Source: Dictyobacter aurantiacus
Lineage (GTDB): Bacteria > Chloroflexota > Ktedonobacteria > Ktedonobacterales > Ktedonobacteraceae
Length of the DNA stretch: 64,000 nucleotides
Reading direction: 5' to 3'
Assembly (NCBI RefSeq): GCF_003967515.1
Contig: NZ_BIFQ01000002.1
Span: forward strand, 2,046,001-2,110,000
Part shown: positions 35,199 through 44,161 of the stretch, one piece after another
Numbering within the stretch: the stretch's first letter is position 1
How the letters are laid out: each line of letters starts with the position of its first letter
Notes under the pieces: model-generated
Seen by the model: only the letters and a program-made list of their open reading frames with translations
What the model was told of the DNA's origin: nothing
Database searches by the model: none
Position numbers and translations under genes: made by a program

Positions 35199-35906
35199 TT
35201 AGCTGATAAAGAGCCGTGTTTGAAGTTGTGGATGTCGCATACTGCCAATGTCTACCAAAGGGGTAAATACCTGTAGTTCTGTCGGCTCCTCCGCCTGTTC
35301 ACGGCCGCGTTCAGCTATTTCCAGCAGCGTTGATTTTAGACGCCATTGTATGGCGCTGGCCTGACTTTGTCCCAATGGAAGCAAACGCTGGCTGGCAGAG
35401 ACCAGGTTAGCCAATGACTGTTGGAGATAGACCAGGACCGTTGTTGTTTCATCGATGCCCAGCACGGCACCAACCAGGCCGAATGCTATGCTGAAGTGCA
35501 TGTCACATGGCTGCTGGCGAGCGATGGCGAACGCCTGGCGCAGACACGGAGCATCTTCTAGCGCGATAACCAGTTGTAAAAAACGCCGTCCCAGTGTGGC
35601 GCTCGCCATGCGGCTTTCGCGAGCGGTTTTGAGCGCGCTCAAGCGCTGGTTGAGCGTTAGCCAGCTTGCTGCTACCCCTGATGCCCCCTTATCTGGCGCC
35701 AGGCGATGTCCGAGGCGACAGAAGGCGCTCTCTAGCACCCCTGTTTCCGCCAGGTAATGGTGCAAAAAATCTTCTAAACGTCCTACATCCAGAGTATTCT
35801 CGATAGTGAGGGTTTCTAGCCCCAAGGAATGGGCCGCTGAACCGATAGGTACAGCGCTATCGGCGAGCTGAAGCAACTTTAAAAATGACAAATTATCAAT
35901 GATCAT
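35199..35906 (-). CDS. ureF: Urease accessory protein UreF
   Basis: 235 residues, all helical, starting MIIDNLSFLKLLQLADSAVP with the typical PIGSAAHSLGLETL block. FSIAFGLVGAVLGI and LANLVSASQRLLPLGQSQA are further family blocks. UreF acts on UreG GTPase fidelity during nickel insertion. GAGGGAGC precedes ATG 35906. It is the first gene of the ureFDAB operon. ureG and ureE are not in the window. Confidence 0.92.
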   Translation of the reverse strand: MIIDNLSFLKLLQLADSAVPIGSAAHSLGLETLTIENTLDVGRLEDFLHHYLAETGVLESAFCRLGHRLAPDKGASGVAASWLTLNQRLSALKTARESRMASATLGRRFLQLVIALEDAPCLRQAFAIARQQPCDMHFSIAFGLVGAVLGIDETTTVLVYLQQSLANLVSASQRLLPLGQSQASAIQWRLKSTLLEIAERGREQAEEPTELQVFTPLVDIGSMRHPQLQTRLFIS

Positions 35907-36212
35907 GCTCCCTCATGGTTGCTTGAGTGACGAACATTGAGATGGTCTTCTCTATGGTGATGAGATAGGGATATCAAATTGTTAGTAGTGTACCTCAGTG
36001 GGCCAAAAATGACAATTTTTGATACGCAACCTGATGAATGAATATGGAAGCCAGATGCAAGAGGAAATTGAAACGGACGAGAGCGGGTTTCGAACGAGCT
36101 TTAACTGAATTTACTTACTTGCCAAGCAGAAAATTTACATGGTGCCCAACGTCCGTTTCGCTGTAAATACTATATCCTTTGCTTTGAAAGATGTAAATAC
36201 TTAAAAATAATG
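35907..36212. promoter_or_regulatory. Upstream region of the urease operon
   Basis: 306 bp between ureF (minus) and the end of the adh gene region should carry the ureF promoter. Decamers GAAACGGACG (about 36068) and CGTCCGTTTC (about 36149) are exact complements about 70 bp apart; a possible looping operator or coincidence. Confidence 0.3.
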
Positions 36213-36279
36213 ATAGTGTAGATGTACCGATATAGACTATGCGTAAAGTGCACTGCCCGTATCGGTACGCCTACACTAT
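36213..36279. terminator. Imperfect long hairpin after the alcohol dehydrogenase gene
   Basis: Arms ATAGTGTAG-at-GTACCGATA and TATCGGTAC-gc-CTACACTAT pair over about 20 bp with a 2-nt internal mismatch and a loop of about 25 nt that has its own small palindrome. It ends just before the dehydrogenase stop (36281), so it fits a minus-strand terminator. Confidence 0.6.
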
Positions 36280-36280
36280 A

Positions 36281-37456
36281 TTAATCGTTAGGTTTGAGGA
36301 TGACTTTGATGCAGTGATCCTCTTTATGTTTGAAGATGTCGTACGCGTGGGGGACATCATCGATCCCTACCCGGTGAGTGATGACGAACGATGGATCAAT
36401 TTCGCCCTCTTGAATGCGATTGAGGAGCGGACGCAGGTATTTATGGACATGGGTCTGCCCCATCTTGAAGGTCAGGCCCTTCGCGAATGCGGCTCCAAAG
36501 GGTACCTTGTCCAGGAAGCCTCCATAGACGCCTGGCAAGGAGACGGTACCTCCTTTGCGGCAGGCCTGGATAGCCTGACGGAGCACATGAGGACGGTCTG
36601 TGGCAAGACGTACCTGCTGTTTGAGCTTATCCATGGTCGCGCCAACGCTGGTGCCATGAGCTTCCAATCCTACAGCATCGATACAGGCATCGGGGCCCCG
36701 TCCACCAGTGGCCTGTTTGAGCAGTTCCACGACATCCTGGCCTTCATAATTGATCACTTCGGCTTTACTTTGTTCTTTTGCCATCTGCAAGCGATCGGGA
36801 TAGCGATCAATGGCGATGACGCGTTCCGCACCGAGCAGATAGGCGCTCTGAATGGCGAACTGGCCCACAGGACCACACCCCCATACCGCCACGGTATCTC
36901 CCGGCTGGATCTGGCAGTTTTCGGCGGCCATATAGCCGGTGGGGAAGATGTCGGACAAGAAAAGGGCCTGTTCATCACTGAGGTTATCAGGGACCTTGAT
37001 GGGGCCTACATCGGCAAATGGGACGCGAACATATTGGGCCTGTCCTCCCGCGTAACCACCATAGAGATGGGAATAGCCATAGAGTCCGGAGGCTGATTGT
37101 CCATAGAGGGCTTCTGCCATTGCGGCATTGGGATTCGAATTATCGCAGAGAGACCACATCTGGCGCTCACAGAAGAAGCAGTTCCCACAGGCGATGGTGA
37201 AGGGGACAACCACACGATCCCCTTTTTGGAGATTGGTCACGCCTGTACCGACCTCGACAACCTCGCCCATAAATTCATGCCCCAGGATGTCCCCTTTTTT
37301 CATGCTTGGAATATAGCCATCGTAGAGGTGAAGATCTGAGCCACAGATGGCCGAGGTTGAAATCTTTATAATCGCGTCACGTGGATTGAGTATTTCTGGA
37401 TCGGGTACCGATTCAACACGTACATCGTGGACACCATACCAGCATACTGCTTTCAT
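36281..37456 (-). CDS. Zinc-dependent alcohol dehydrogenase (formaldehyde dehydrogenase-like)
   Basis: 391 residues of the MDR superfamily. Catalytic zinc ligands appear in SAICGSDLHLYDG (Cys) and GHEFMGEVVEVGTG (His-Glu). Structural zinc Cys are in CGNCFFCERQMWSLCDNSN. The NAD fold has VAVWGCGPVGQFAIQSAYLL and VIAIDRYPDRL. The long insertion and C-terminal pattern (HKYLRPLLNRIQEGEIDPSF) match the glutathione-independent formaldehyde dehydrogenase-like group often seen in soil bacteria. It precedes the SRPBCC gene's end by 13 bp in transcription order, so the two form an operon, SRPBCC gene first. Confidence 0.92.
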   Translation of the reverse strand: MKAVCWYGVHDVRVESVPDPEILNPRDAIIKISTSAICGSDLHLYDGYIPSMKKGDILGHEFMGEVVEVGTGVTNLQKGDRVVVPFTIACGNCFFCERQMWSLCDNSNPNAAMAEALYGQSASGLYGYSHLYGGYAGGQAQYVRVPFADVGPIKVPDNLSDEQALFLSDIFPTGYMAAENCQIQPGDTVAVWGCGPVGQFAIQSAYLLGAERVIAIDRYPDRLQMAKEQSKAEVINYEGQDVVELLKQATGGRGPDACIDAVGLEAHGTSVGATMDKLKQQVRLATDRPHVLRQAIQACRKGGTVSLPGVYGGFLDKVPFGAAFAKGLTFKMGQTHVHKYLRPLLNRIQEGEIDPSFVITHRVGIDDVPHAYDIFKHKEDHCIKVILKPND

Positions 37457-37469
37457 GTTTTTTCCTCGC

Positions 37470-38234
37470 TTACTTTCTACCCTGTCCTGTTGGTTGGCCT
37501 TTTATCGTGGGAATCTCGCCCGCTTCCATTAAATCTTTGAAGCGCCTGAGTATCTCGGCAGCCTCATATTCGGCGCCGGAACTGGTAAAGTGGCTTACTA
37601 CCTTATGCAGCGGATCGGTCTGGAAGAAATCGAGTTCAAGCGTGACAACCGTCCCTCGTCCTTCGATAGTGGGTTGAAAGATCACTTTGCCCGCGTTGGC
37701 GGTTGTTGGCTTGCCATGCGCGTGCCAGGCGATCAATTGTCCCGGCTTATCTGCCAAAAGTTCCGCATTCCACTCATTGCCTCCACTGGCGACCCAGTGC
37801 GTAGTTCTTTCGCCGGTCGCGTTGACGGCCTTGATACCGGGCATATAGAGGGGAGCCATCTCAAAATTATGCCAGAATGCATAGAGATCCTGCGCACTTT
37901 TGTTGATGGTCCGTGAACGGCTGATCCGGATACCTTTATTGCCCGGGATGATGGTGACATTGGCTGATAGTTGTTGCCCACCAGTATTAATATTCAGGGC
38001 TTTATAGAGCATGCTACGCCCATTTGCGCCTCGCAAGAGCAGTCCACCACCAATCAGCGCTAATCCTACTCCCAACCAGTCCCGCCGCACAATTCCATAG
38101 CTGGCAAGCGCTCCGCCACTAATAGCAGAGATCCAGCGCTCGGTTTTCCCTATATTTGTAGATGAACTTGTTATTTGGTCCAGATTGTTTACTGTCGTTA
38201 ATCTAATTTTTCTAGGAGATTGAATTGAAGCCAT
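37470..38234 (-). CDS. SRPBCC-family protein with N-terminal DUF2892-like membrane segment
   Basis: 254 residues. The N-terminal part has two short hydrophobic helices (ISAISGGALASYGIV, GVGLALIGGGLLLRG) as in DUF2892 proteins. After about residue 105 comes a polyketide cyclase/SRPBCC domain: ISRSRTINKSAQDLYAFWHN, MPGIKAVNATGERTTHWV, GTVVTLELDFFQTDP and a final helix. Such proteins bind hydrophobic ligands; the substrate is unknown. ATG 38234 has AAGAGGAAGAG upstream. It is in an operon with the dehydrogenase, 13 bp apart. Confidence 0.85.
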   Translation of the reverse strand: MASIQSPRKIRLTTVNNLDQITSSSTNIGKTERWISAISGGALASYGIVRRDWLGVGLALIGGGLLLRGANGRSMLYKALNINTGGQQLSANVTIIPGNKGIRISRSRTINKSAQDLYAFWHNFEMAPLYMPGIKAVNATGERTTHWVASGGNEWNAELLADKPGQLIAWHAHGKPTTANAGKVIFQPTIEGRGTVVTLELDFFQTDPLHKVVSHFTSSGAEYEAAEILRRFKDLMEAGEIPTIKGQPTGQGRK

Positions 38235-38350
38235 ACTCTTCCTCTTTTATTGCTGAGTAGCCAATCAATTAAACATAAGGGTAGTACGGGGCGCTTCAAA
38301 ACATGGTTTCGGTCGTTTCCCTTTTGATAGCGGTAGACAGCCATAAGTCC

Positions 38351-38398
38351 ATTGGCGGCTAACAGCAATGTCTGCGAGCATTGCTGTTAGCCGCCAAT
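38351..38398. terminator. Perfect 20-bp-stem hairpin
   Basis: Arms ATTGGCGGCTAACAGCAATG and its exact complement with an 8-nt loop. It lies between the divergent starts of the SRPBCC and sugar porter genes, so ordinary termination does not explain it. A regulatory site, insulator or relic of a small mobile repeat is possible. Confidence 0.5.
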
Positions 38399-38574
38399 TG
38401 GCAATAGATTTTTTTACTATTCTTTTATATTCTTCTTAAAGCAATTACTTTTTTGCTCAATATATATAATATGTGTATGAAAACAGTTTTTGTGCCTTAG
38501 TAATGATATACGTTGATGTTGTCAAAAGTACAGGGACTGTGTTTTCAACTGTGGAGAAGTGGAGGAGGGATGTA

Positions 38575-40083
38575 ATGAATAATCGGAACAGTAGTGGTAG
38601 GGATGAGGATGATGGTTTGTTTCTGGGACCACCATTGTTGGAGCAGAGTCCTTTACGGGTACGTCAGCAAAGTGGTTGGCGGCAGCGTCTATTGCTGTAC
38701 GTAGTTGTTATTATCGCGGCCCTGGGGGGCCTCTTGTTTGGTTATGATACGGCGGTTATTTCAGGGGCGATGCTGTTTTTGCGCGTGAGCTTTGCTTTGA
38801 ATGCATGGATGCAGGAAGTTACGGTGAGCATCGCACTACTGGGAGCAGCCATTGGATCGTTGGGTGGTGGCAAACTGAGTGATATGCTGGGGAGGCGCAC
38901 GACGCTGCGGCTGACCGCCGGTGTGTTTACGCTGGGAACACTGTGTACGGCCCTTTCGATGAACTGGCCAATGTTTCTCATGTTACGCTTCATTGTTGGA
39001 TTGAGCATCGGGGCGACTGCCAGTATCGTGCCAGTCTATATCTCAGAGATCGCCCCTTTCCGTTTGCGGGGCGTGCTGGTAACGTTTAATCAACTGGCAT
39101 TGACGATCGGGATTGCTCTGGCGTACTGGGTTGATCTGGCGTTCGCAGGCGCGCATATGGGCTGGCCTCCAATGTACGCGGTCACCGCTTTCCCTGGCCT
39201 GGCGTTGCTGATCGGGATGCTTTTTACCCTTGAGTCGCCGCGCTGGCTGGCCAGCAAGGGACGCTGGTCTGAATCCGCGCTGGTACTGGAGCGACTCTGC
39301 ACCTTTGAGGAGGCGACGCAGGAATGGCAAACGATTCGCTCATCCTTTGCCGGGAGAACCACTCGTGGCGCGCTGCGCGAACTGTTACGGCCTGGTTTAC
39401 GTGTGGCCCTGCTGACCGGCATCGGCCTGGCCATTTTTCAGCAGGTTGTAGGTATCAATACCGTGATCTATTATGCACCGACTATCTTTGAGTATGCCGG
39501 CTTTACGTCAGCTACCAGTGCTATTCTCGCCACCAGTATTGTTGGGGTGGTCAACGTCTTAGTCACTGTTCTTGCCGGTATTCTGATTGACCGGGTGGGC
39601 AGACGGGCACTGCTCATTGGTGGCACCATCAGCATGTTCATCACATTAGTTGTCCTGGGTGTGATCTTCGCCATTGGGCCCAGCCAATCGGGTTATCTCA
39701 TCTTGCTGGCACTGCTGGGATATGTGATTGCGTTTGCCATCAGTCTGGGTCCGGTATTCTGGCTGATGTGTGCCGAGATCTTCCCCACCCATCTGCGCGC
39801 TACCGGTGCCAGTATTGCTACCTTCGCCAACTGGAGCGCCAATCTGCTCGTCAGCCTGACGTTCTTATCGCTGATCAACCTGATTGGTAAGAGCTTTACC
39901 TTCTGGGTCTATGCTGGTATGAGTGTCCTGGCGTTGATCTTCTGCGTTCTCTTCGTCCCTGAGACCAGGAATAAGAGCCTGGAGCAGATCGAGGCCTACT
40001 GGCTCAATGGGCGTAAGTGGGAGGAGAAAGAAGTGGTAGCAACGGGAGCTATCCCGAATATAAAGTCGCGTAAATACCTTTAA
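38575..40083 (+). CDS. MFS sugar porter
   Basis: 502 residues, 12 membrane segments. Sugar porter signatures are GGLLFGYDTAVISGAMLF in TM1, DMLGRRTTLRL between TM2 and TM3, RFIVGLSIGATASIVPVYISE, the ESPRWLASKGR loop, FQQVVGINTVIYYAPTIF in TM7 and the C-terminal PETRNKSLEQIE. It should import a monosaccharide or polyol by proton symport. The start chosen is ATG 38575 with GGAGGAGGGA upstream; the frame opens at 38473. Monocistronic. Confidence 0.92.
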   Translation: MNNRNSSGRDEDDGLFLGPPLLEQSPLRVRQQSGWRQRLLLYVVVIIAALGGLLFGYDTAVISGAMLFLRVSFALNAWMQEVTVSIALLGAAIGSLGGGKLSDMLGRRTTLRLTAGVFTLGTLCTALSMNWPMFLMLRFIVGLSIGATASIVPVYISEIAPFRLRGVLVTFNQLALTIGIALAYWVDLAFAGAHMGWPPMYAVTAFPGLALLIGMLFTLESPRWLASKGRWSESALVLERLCTFEEATQEWQTIRSSFAGRTTRGALRELLRPGLRVALLTGIGLAIFQQVVGINTVIYYAPTIFEYAGFTSATSAILATSIVGVVNVLVTVLAGILIDRVGRRALLIGGTISMFITLVVLGVIFAIGPSQSGYLILLALLGYVIAFAISLGPVFWLMCAEIFPTHLRATGASIATFANWSANLLVSLTFLSLINLIGKSFTFWVYAGMSVLALIFCVLFVPETRNKSLEQIEAYWLNGRKWEEKEVVATGAIPNIKSRKYL

Positions 40084-40269
40084 CGCAGAGAGCATCGTAT
40101 CTGGCGTGAATGCACATCGTCTCCTGTAAGGCAGGATAAAAAGTGATATCCTTTGCATCCCGGCTGACAATCTTGTTTTCCGAGAGAGGCCTTGCAAAAG
40201 ATATCACTATATGTTATTACCCTATTTTTTGTTAATCCTCAACTTTTCATTGAGATTGCAAATAGAGTC

Positions 40270-40533
40270 TTAAGCTCCCTGGAAAAAATCGGCGTTGATT
40301 TTGATCCATTGTTTCCACTCAGCTGGTACCGCAGATTCCTCGAAGATGGCGGTGACGGGACAGGCAGGCTCACATGCACCGCAGTCGATGCATTCGTCCG
40401 GGTTAATGTAGAGCTGCTCATGCTCATCGTAGCCGTCTTCGCCGGGTCCTGGATGGATGCAATCAACCGGACAAACATCCACACAGGAGGCATCTTTGGT
40501 GCCAATACAAGGCTGGGTGATTACGTAGGCCAT
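40270..40533 (-). CDS. fdxA: Ferredoxin (7Fe/8Fe type)
   Basis: 87 residues from ATG 40533 with AAAGGA upstream. Cluster motifs are CIGTKDASCVDVCPVDCIH and CIDCGACEPACPVTAIF, giving one site likely 3Fe-4S or 4Fe-4S and one 4Fe-4S. The C-terminal extension (VPAEWKQWIKINADFF) is usual for FdxA. It is a small soluble electron carrier. The gene stands alone, convergent with the sugar porter. Confidence 0.93.
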   Translation of the reverse strand: MAYVITQPCIGTKDASCVDVCPVDCIHPGPGEDGYDEHEQLYINPDECIDCGACEPACPVTAIFEESAVPAEWKQWIKINADFFQGA

Positions 40534-40796
40534 AGTGAATAATCCTTTCAAGATTAACAAATTAGGGAAGAATGAACCCTTCTCCCTATTATTGTACAAT
40601 TCATGGCTGCTGTAAATGTCCTGGGCCGTTTTTTTTGAAATTCTAATCCTTTTGCCAGGCCTTTCGACTATTTGGGTGAGCAGCCACGCGCGAAACGCTT
40701 GCAGACTGTGTCCGTTATTATCAACTATAATTGATTTTTTGATGGCGGTCCACCCGAAGAAACCTGTACCATATTAGATGCTCTTGCAGGAAACTT

Positions 40797-42074
40797 TTAA
40801 GTAGACGATTGATCCGTCGATAATGTCTCCGGATGCCTGGCGGTTCTGATGTGCGGCGAGAGGGTAAACAGTGTGGCAACCAGCATGAGAACGAGCCAGC
40901 CGAATATAATCGTTGGTCGTGGTCCATATTTGTCGAGCAACCAGCCCATGAAAAACTGCCCTAATGGATTGCTGATGGCGGTAAACATGCGGCAGGCACT
41001 GATGACCCTACCTCGAAGATCATCAGGAATAACCGTCAGACGGTAGCTGAAATACGCGACATCCTCAAATGGATCGACGAAGTTGAAGCCGGCCTCAATA
41101 ACGCCCAGGATGAACGGATTGCCGGCCAGCAGATAGCAGGGCCAGAGCAATACGAAGAGCCAGCGTACCACAATGATAGCTTGCCCCACTGTCAGAAATC
41201 TCCGTGCCAGCGGCGCCAGTAGCGAGCCTGTGATCGCGCCCAGCCCACCAATGACAAAGATGGTGCTGATCGTCGTGCTGGAGGCGTGCTGCTGCCGGGC
41301 CAGTACAATGACGATTAACGCGCTACTCGGGTTCACCAGGGCCGCCAGGGTATTCAAGCTATTGACGATTCTGATGACGGGCTGTCTCCAGGCCCAGATA
41401 ATGCCCTCTTTGATTTCGTGTAGCAGGTGGCGTCGTGGCTTGTTGCGTGGCGTCTGGAAGGGTGTGCGAATCGCTCCCAGCGTTACTATGGAGATCAGGT
41501 ATGATATGGCATCTGCCAGGAAGGGGAAGAGCGGCCCCAGCGCAAAGAGTGGACCGGCGATGGCGGGTCCTAGCAGAATGGTGGTGCCTTCCACGACCTC
41601 TTGCTGGGCCATGGCGCTGGAGATCTGCTCGGGCGGCACCACCTGGCTGAGGCCAGATGCCTGGGCGACGCCAAAGAAGACCAGCAAGGTCCCTTCGATA
41701 AAGGCGGTAATGTAGAGTTGCCAGATCGTCAGACTGTGAAACGCCAGCGCGATGGGAATGCTTGCCAGGCTGCAGGCGCGACCAAGATCACACAGTATCA
41801 TCACGTGTTTGCGATTGTAGCGGTCCACCCATGCACCCGCCAGCAGGAAGAAAAGCATATTCGGCAGGACACGAATGGTGCCCGCCGTAGCCGCCGCCAG
41901 CGGTGAATTTGTGATGTAGAGCACAAGGAGAGGAAAGGCGAACTGCGATACGCCACCACCGATATCAGAAATCGTCTGGCCTCCCCATAGTAGAAGATAA
42001 TCGCGATTGCACCAGAGCGAACGAGGCTTCCTTGAAGCCTTCGGCGCCTCTGTTTGTGGTGCCCTGGTAGACAT
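40797..42074 (-). CDS. MFS transporter (MFS_3, enterobactin exporter-like)
   Basis: 425 residues, about 12 membrane segments. It begins with a basic, Pro-rich tail and then LWCNRDYLLLWGGQTISDIG. AGAWVDRYNRKHVMILCD is the MFS motif A loop, and GLSQVVPPEQISSAMAQQE is typical of the EntS/MFS_3 group of drug or siderophore exporters. Substrate unknown. ATG 42074 has AAAGG 7 nt upstream. It has a long structured upstream region (42350-42466) that may be its leader. Confidence 0.9.
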   Translation of the reverse strand: MSTRAPQTEAPKASRKPRSLWCNRDYLLLWGGQTISDIGGGVSQFAFPLLVLYITNSPLAAATAGTIRVLPNMLFFLLAGAWVDRYNRKHVMILCDLGRACSLASIPIALAFHSLTIWQLYITAFIEGTLLVFFGVAQASGLSQVVPPEQISSAMAQQEVVEGTTILLGPAIAGPLFALGPLFPFLADAISYLISIVTLGAIRTPFQTPRNKPRRHLLHEIKEGIIWAWRQPVIRIVNSLNTLAALVNPSSALIVIVLARQQHASSTTISTIFVIGGLGAITGSLLAPLARRFLTVGQAIIVVRWLFVLLWPCYLLAGNPFILGVIEAGFNFVDPFEDVAYFSYRLTVIPDDLRGRVISACRMFTAISNPLGQFFMGWLLDKYGPRPTIIFGWLVLMLVATLFTLSPHIRTARHPETLSTDQSST

Positions 42075-42349
42075 AGTGAGACCTTTCGTACTGCTAGAAA
42101 AAAGACTAAAAAACGTTGTTGGTTCAACGCATGCGTTTGCGCACAGGCAGTATGAAAGGTCTTGCAACTCGATAGCATGCACTGCTGTTCTGATAAGCAG
42201 CTCTGAAAACATTGCATATAGCGATTGGGGATGAACCCCAGGCTATATATCAGACCTGTTTGCCGGGAGGTGTAGCTGGATTGCAAGATCACAGACATAT
42301 GCCCGGCGCAGAACAGCATAATAAGGTGAAGAAAAAAGTATGCGGGAGA

Positions 42350-42466
42350 GTGAAGGTGTTGCTGGTCGATCAGGCATATATATAGAAACGGCATGAAAGC
42401 ATGTCGTTTACAACGCCAACCAGCACCTTCACAGGCCACGTAAACCGGTGCCGGGCTTACGTGGCC
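42350..42466 (-). ncRNA. Structured region, possible leader of the MFS gene
   Basis: Two neighbouring stem-loops. The larger pairs GTGAAGGTG-tt-GCTGGT with ACCAGC-ACCTTCAC and encloses a hairpin ACGGCATG-aaag-CATGTCGT. The smaller pairs GGCCACGTAA with TTACGTGGCC (42434-42466). The region is about 280 bp upstream of the MFS start and non-coding. It does not match a riboswitch I know. Confidence 0.35.
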
Positions 42467-42580
42467 GGGGTGCTTGTGTTGCGATTCCTGTTGCGGTGTA
42501 TCAGCCATCCCCGGGTATGGATGCTGTCCAGGGATAGGATATAAATAGATAACTGATTCATGGGTTTATAGTAACATATG

Positions 42581-42650
42581 TTTAAGCGTTGGTGCAACAC
42601 AACAGGTAAGGGCAGCTGTCCCTACCTGTTGTGTTGCACCAACGCTTAAA
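42581..42650. repeat. Perfect 28-bp-stem inverted repeat
   Basis: Arms start TTTAAGCGTTGGTGCAACAC and are exact complements over 28 bp, with a 14-nt loop that itself pairs partly. It lies in a gene-free stretch between the MFS transporter and the TnpB element, not at a gene end. Confidence 0.6.
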
Positions 42651-42774
42651 CAATATATATTCTATCTGCAGATAAAGTTAGCAAAAAATTTACATTTTTG
42701 CGCATATTTCCAGATAATTTTCATTTATACTGCTCTCAATACGAGCGATATTGAAGAAGGGATACCCGAATGGC

Positions 42775-44130
42775 CATAAAGCAATTATCAAGCGCGCCGT
42801 AAAACCCCTGGCTTCAGCCATGAGGATAGAAGGCGCGTTCCTTTTGGTGGCGCGATGGGGGGTACTGTTGACTTTTTACACCGTATATGCTAGCATGTAA
42901 AGCATGAGTACACAGAAACGCGCCTACAAATTCAGATGCTACCCAACCGACGAGCAAAAACAGATGCTTGCTCGGACCTTTGGCTGTGTACGCTTTACCT
43001 ACAATTGGGCCTTACGCCTCAAAACGGATGCCTTCTACAAAGAACACACACGCCTGTACTACAAAGACCTTTCTTCGATGCTCACTGAGCTCAAAAAACA
43101 AGACGACTATCGCTGGCTCAATGAGGTATCCAGTGTTCCCGTCCAACAGGCATTGCGCCACCTCGACAAGGCATTCATCAATTTCTTTGAGGGTCGCGGC
43201 AAGTATCCGACCTTCAAAAAGAAACGGAAGAAACAATCGGCGACCTACACATCGAGCGCCTTCACCTTTCGCCATGGGGTTCTCACGCTGGCGAAGATGC
43301 AAGAGCCACTCGCGATTGTGTGGTCGCGCCCTTTGCCAGCGGGGGCCATCCCTTCCAGTATCACCGTCAGCCAAGACGCCGCAGGCCGCTATTTCGTGAG
43401 CTTGCTGGTGCAGGAGGACATTGCTCACCTGATACCCTGTGAAACCACCATCGGCGCCGACCTGGGTTTGAAATCGTTCGTGGCGCTCTCTGATGGTGAG
43501 ATGGTGGGCAATCCCCGTTTTTTTCAGCAAGATGAAAAGAAACTGGCAAAGGCCCAACGGCGACTCGCCAAGAAACAAAAGGGCTCGAAGAATCGAGAGA
43601 AGGCACGGCGCACGGTGGCTCGCATCCACGCCCGGATTGCTGACCGACGTGCTGACTTTCTTCACAAGCTCTCCACACGGCTGATCCGTGAAAACCAAAC
43701 GATCTGTGTGGAGAGCCTTGAGTTGAAGAATATGGTCAAGAATCGTTCATTAAGCAAATCCATCTCGGATGTGGGGTGGAGCCAATTTGTGTCCCTGCTC
43801 GAATACAAAGCAGACTGGTACGATCGAAATCTGGTCACCATCGACAAGTGGTATCCCTCCAGTAAGCGGTGCTTCGACTGTGGATATATCTTCGAATCTC
43901 TCACGCTCGATGTACGCCAATGGACATGTCCCGAGTGCGGCGTCCATCATGACCGAGATATGAATGCGGCAAAGAATATAAGGTCCGTGGGGCTCACGGT
44001 CCTCAATGCCTGTGGAGAGGCCGTCAGACCGGGGGCGGTGAAAACCAACGCCGGCAAGTCTCAGCGAAGCAGGAAACCCAAGAAGTGATTCTTGGAATCC
44101 TCTGGCTTTAGCCGTGGGGAGGATGTCAAA
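42775..44130 (+). mobile_element. TnpB-only IS200/IS605-type element
   Basis: It carries a single tnpB. The left end near 42800 has CCCCTGGCTTCAGCCATGAG and the right end near 44100 has CCTCTGGCTTTAGCCGTGGG, related hairpin-forming strings typical of such elements. No tnpA is present, so it would need one in trans. The exact ends are uncertain. A guide RNA would be expected at the tnpB 3' end, about 44000-44130. Confidence 0.7.
42904..44088 (+). CDS. tnpB: TnpB RNA-guided nuclease
   Basis: 394 residues starting MSTQKRAYKFRCYPTDEQKQ. RuvC residues are intact: IGADLGLKSFVAL (Asp), ICVESLELKNM (Glu) and HHDRDMNAAKNI (Asp). The zinc finger is CFDCG and CPECG. The N-terminal helical domain has FGCVRFTYNWALRLK. 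It differs clearly from the other TnpB in the window, so the two elements are separate lineages. An AGC spacer and a weak AAAGC precede ATG 42904. The lack of disruption suggests it may be functional. Confidence 0.9.
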   Translation: MSTQKRAYKFRCYPTDEQKQMLARTFGCVRFTYNWALRLKTDAFYKEHTRLYYKDLSSMLTELKKQDDYRWLNEVSSVPVQQALRHLDKAFINFFEGRGKYPTFKKKRKKQSATYTSSAFTFRHGVLTLAKMQEPLAIVWSRPLPAGAIPSSITVSQDAAGRYFVSLLVQEDIAHLIPCETTIGADLGLKSFVALSDGEMVGNPRFFQQDEKKLAKAQRRLAKKQKGSKNREKARRTVARIHARIADRRADFLHKLSTRLIRENQTICVESLELKNMVKNRSLSKSISDVGWSQFVSLLEYKADWYDRNLVTIDKWYPSSKRCFDCGYIFESLTLDVRQWTCPECGVHHDRDMNAAKNIRSVGLTVLNACGEAVRPGAVKTNAGKSQRSRKPKK

Positions 44131-44161
44131 ATAGGGGCAGTTATAATGGAAGGTTTAGTGT

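Noticed and set aside
36068..36158. Spaced inverted repeat GAAACGGACG/CGTCCGTTTC as a structured RNA
   Set aside because: The loop of about 70 bases has no further pairing; kept only as a weak operator note.
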